Shown: positions 61,015-64,000 of the stretch, one piece after another | Layout: the number at the start of each line of letters is the position of its first letter | Position numbering within the stretch: position 1 is the first letter of the stretch | Source of the DNA: Diphasiastrum complanatum | Taxonomy: Eukaryota; Streptophyta; Lycopodiopsida; Lycopodiales; Lycopodiaceae | Direction: 5' to 3' | Assembly (NCBI GenBank): GCA_029204225.1 | Contig: CM055110.1 | Span: forward strand, 20,568,410 to 20,632,409 | Length of the DNA stretch: 64,000 nt | Notes under the pieces: generated by a model | The model's input: only the letters and a program-made list of their open reading frames with translations | What the model was told of the DNA's origin: nothing | Databases searched by the model: none | Position numbers and translations under genes: made by a program

Positions 61015-61613
61015 ATGGAGTAGTCATCATAGACTAGGGGGCGATTTGAAATTCACTCTTAAAGCATAAGCAATTTCAAGGTATTGATCTCTTGGTTTCA
61101 ATGTTGTGGAGGTGCATGCTCGTACACTTTCACATTGCACGAGGACTTGCCTATTAAGTGCGTAAGTAAGAAGCTTTCCTTGAAATAATGTTTTACTATT
61201 GGTGGGCATTGGACTTAACACCTAGCAAGTGGACTTGAAGGTTGGCAAATCCAAAATCCTTGGACTTGTCCCTATATGACAAGATGGTGCCACCACTTAC
61301 CAAGTAGGAGCATATCCACCTAGTGTGAGAGAGAAATTAGTCCTTTTGGTCATATCAAAGAACATCATGCCCATTTCCACTTGTCTCACAACAGGTCTGG
61401 AATTGCCCTAAAGTTGTAATTCCATCTATAAACACTTCAAATTATATAAATAAGTGAGCATTGTCCATAGTGCTAGATAATACTAAGGTAATTGGAGTAG
61501 TTACTTGAATAATATCACCAAGTATAGATTTCATATCTCACATAAGCTGTAAATGTTTGAGTTTTGCTATGTCCAATTTATTAGCTTTGCTAGAAATGTT
61601 TTAGATAGCATAT
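61015..61613. other. Leader or flank of gypsy-3
   Basis: No gene. The N-terminal part of gag may begin here in a decayed form, but I see no LTR end or primer-binding site. Confidence 0.35.
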
Positions 61614-64000
61614 GTGTATATCAACTTGAATAAGCCCTTAGATGCTATCCGTGAAGAAGATGAATGTTCCGATGATGACTTTGACCATCGTGAAAAGAAA
61701 TCTAAGAATCCGGATCGTCCTAAGTCTGATAATATTGTTCACTCTTCTGAAATTCTACATCAAATGGAAACCTGGCAAAAAGCTCAACAATCACATATGG
61801 ATAAACTCACTGCCGATTTCCAAACCTCCATGAAACAAATTGATGAGAAATTCTTTCCAGCAAGAGAAAATGTCTGTTGTCCAATCTGCTCACAGCATCA
61901 CACTGCTAATGAATGCTCTCAACTGCGAAATCATTTCCCAACAGCCACCAGACCCACCGTTTATCGAGCTTATTGCCCCTACCCGCCACAACAACCTGTG
62001 CCACGACCATGGGTTTACCAACCACGACCACCTGCACCAAATCAATATCCATCCCCACGTCAACAGTTTGTTGTTAACCAACCTGCCCCACAAAATGCTG
62101 TCCATTATCTTGATGCGAATACCATCGATCCGGCCACCTACTATGTGGAAGACAATACTCAACCGCAGTACTCTACTGAAACGATTGTTTATTATACCTA
62201 TGATTCTAATGCTCAACCACTGGATCCCAATGCCCAAGCTTATAATCCAAACCAAGCTGTCTTTGCCGCACACCAACTACCCGCAATACAAGGATGCTTT
62301 ATCTGTGTAGGTAAACATCCTAGTATTCGTTGCCCAAATAAACTCTGTTTTCCTCCAGCTTGTGAAAATTGTGGTATTGAACATCACGTATAGGACTGCC
62401 CATCTCGATCCAAACCTGCTACTCCAGTCTGTTCAGTGCAAGTAGAAACTTAACCAGTTGAAACTCATCTTGCTTGGGTCTTGACTCGGGCACAAACCCA
62501 ACGCCAAGCCCCTACACTTGCACCCAGCAAAACTCAACCGCAGGCTGTTCCTCCAAGTGATGATTCAACCCCGATAGTTTATCCCCACCCATCTGAAGAA
62601 ATTCGGCTGCATCATGAGTATCGTCAGCAAATCCGTAATGCCGACGAACACTCTTCCTCTTCCCATAAAGTACCTCACAAGCCCTTTGAAAGCAAAACCC
62701 TTGAAGGTATCAAAGTTTGGGGAGATTTAATACAAGCCAATGTCACTCTTCCCTTCCATGTCCTCTGGAAGCATGCTGGCCAGTGGAAACAACAGATCCA
62801 ATTCAATACCACCACCACTATTGATGAGTTGCCTGAAATGCCCTTACATCTAACCAATCCACTCGGCAAACGAGGCAACATCAAAATCCCAGCTACCCAT
62901 CATCAATCCCGTGAAGTTCTAGCAGTACTCGATGGAGGTTCCGGGGTTAATATCATTTCCACACCCCTCATGATGGAATGGAATCTGAGAGACAAGCTAG
63001 CCAAACCTACTTGTCAGCTTCGAATGGCTGATCAAAGTGTGGTCCGACCTACCGATTTTCTTTCGCATGTGCTGATCAAACTAGGAGGACTCAAATTTTC
63101 CGTTGACCTTGTAGTACTTGATATTCCCAATAATGCCTATTCTTATAAATTACTACTTGGTTGTCCGTGGCTCACCAATGCACGAGTCATTCATGACTGG
63201 AGCAAAGGCCGAGTCACTTTTGGTAATCGTGACAATTCTGTCACAATTGACTCAACGGGTAAACTCAAACCTGCACGCATACATGACGAGGGATCCTCAA
63301 CCACCAACTTAGTATTTGAGCCTACCAGTCCAGCCACAAAAAAGGTCATTATGTTAAATCTACTAATATCATAAACTGGAGTCACAGTCTAGCTACCATT
63401 GATTGTGTGAATGCTGATTACTGTGCCCCAATTACCTGATCTGGATACACCCATCATCAATATCAATTTCATTGATATTCTTTCACACCATGATGAGCTA
63501 CTAAATGTTGCATGGCTATCTACTAATGAATCAGACGATTTATTCATTGATGACGAGAACGTCTTATGAATTCAGAATTGCCCATAAGATATGGACATCT
63601 CTGATATTCAGATCCTCATCTATATGGAAGCACTTCCCCCGAAGACCTATCCGCGACATGCTTCGAAGGTGGAATCAATTGCCAAGGTTGCAAGTGAAAA
63701 ACCTGAGACAAAATTCTACCGTCCCAAACGCCCACACTATCCATGGGATCTTTGCGAGGAGGATACTATCTTTCAAATTGATGACGAGATCCTCCATGAC
63801 ATACCCACTGTCTCTCCACCACCAAAACCTCAACTACGTGGTACTATGAAGAGAAGATGAAAAAACCACTTCAAATTCAACCGTCGGGTTACGTCACAAC
63901 TGTTCGGAAAGTTCATGAGATTGCCTCTAGCCCTACACCCATCCCCGAAAAAGCACCATCTCGGCAAGATAAAGGCAAGGCCCCCCTCGAATCTTCAGCC
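61614..64000 (+). pseudogene. Ty3/gypsy gag-protease, open at window end (gypsy-3)
   Basis: One reading frame runs almost unbroken from 61614 past 63860, interrupted by stops at 62391-62393, about 62451 and 63372-63374. The Gag part has HQMETWQKAQQSHMDKL, a Cys/His cluster (CCPICSQHHTANEC), a Pro/Gln/Tyr-rich linker and a second cluster (CFICVGKHPSIRC, CENCGIEHHV). The protease part has REVLAVLDGGSGVNIIS and KLLLGCPWLTNARVIHDW; the active-site triad reads D-G-G instead of D-T/S-G. A third segment (63591-63860) has YRPKRPHYPWDLCEEDTIF. Reverse transcriptase should follow beyond the window. Few mutations compared with other elements here suggest a younger insertion. It is related to 8650-9448. 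Confidence 0.75.

Noticed and set aside
61890-62276. 128-codon minus-strand frame
   Set aside because: Antisense to the Gag linker of gypsy-3, whose plus-strand frame has zinc clusters and protease continuity.

Overview
The window is nuclear DNA of a land plant, most likely a flowering plant. It has spliced genes with GT-AG introns, plant-type families (an intron-containing subtilase, a bHLH factor with a C-terminal ACT-like domain, an aspartate aminotransferase with a long N-terminal extension), and dense layers of Ty1/copia, Ty3/gypsy and hAT debris with MITEs and CT/GA microsatellites. No bacterial operons, CRISPR arrays, rRNA or tRNA genes were recognised.

Three host genes are supported. 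(1) Positions 1-1499 (+) hold the 3' end of a subtilase; its 5' part lies outside the window. (2) Positions 27691-29758 (-) hold a complete four-exon bHLH gene of 412 residues. (3) Positions 45324-60261 (-) hold a complete ten-exon aspartate aminotransferase gene of 475 residues. Intron 4 of this gene is 11.9 kb long and contains an LTR with its primer-binding site, a hAT transposase remnant and two copies of one hAT-type MITE with intact 8-bp target duplications.

The rest is mostly repeat-derived. Region 4.1-9.4 kb has a decayed copia element followed by a gypsy fragment. Region 10.3-11.1 kb has a spliced, Ulp1-like protease fragment. Region 13-15.7 kb has a 384-bp tandem duplication, an LTR and a broken gag. 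Region 15.4-17.5 kb has unrecognised minus-strand coding relics split by a MITE. Region 18.2-24.6 kb has a minus-strand gypsy pol abutted by a copia element, itself hit by a MITE. Region 33.8-36.9 kb has another copia element with a clear primer-binding site. Region 40.1-42.9 kb has a gypsy relic joined to a copia relic that has lost its reverse transcriptase. From 61.6 kb to the window end runs a lightly mutated gypsy gag-protease related to the fragment at 8.65 kb.

The three host genes have no evident functional link. I found no convincing new biological system. The most informative signals are the 12-kb intron and its MITE pair, the Ulp1-like fragment, and a family of hairpin-associated MITEs. 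Exon boundaries were read by eye from frame, splice consensus and family similarity; no alignment or database search was run.
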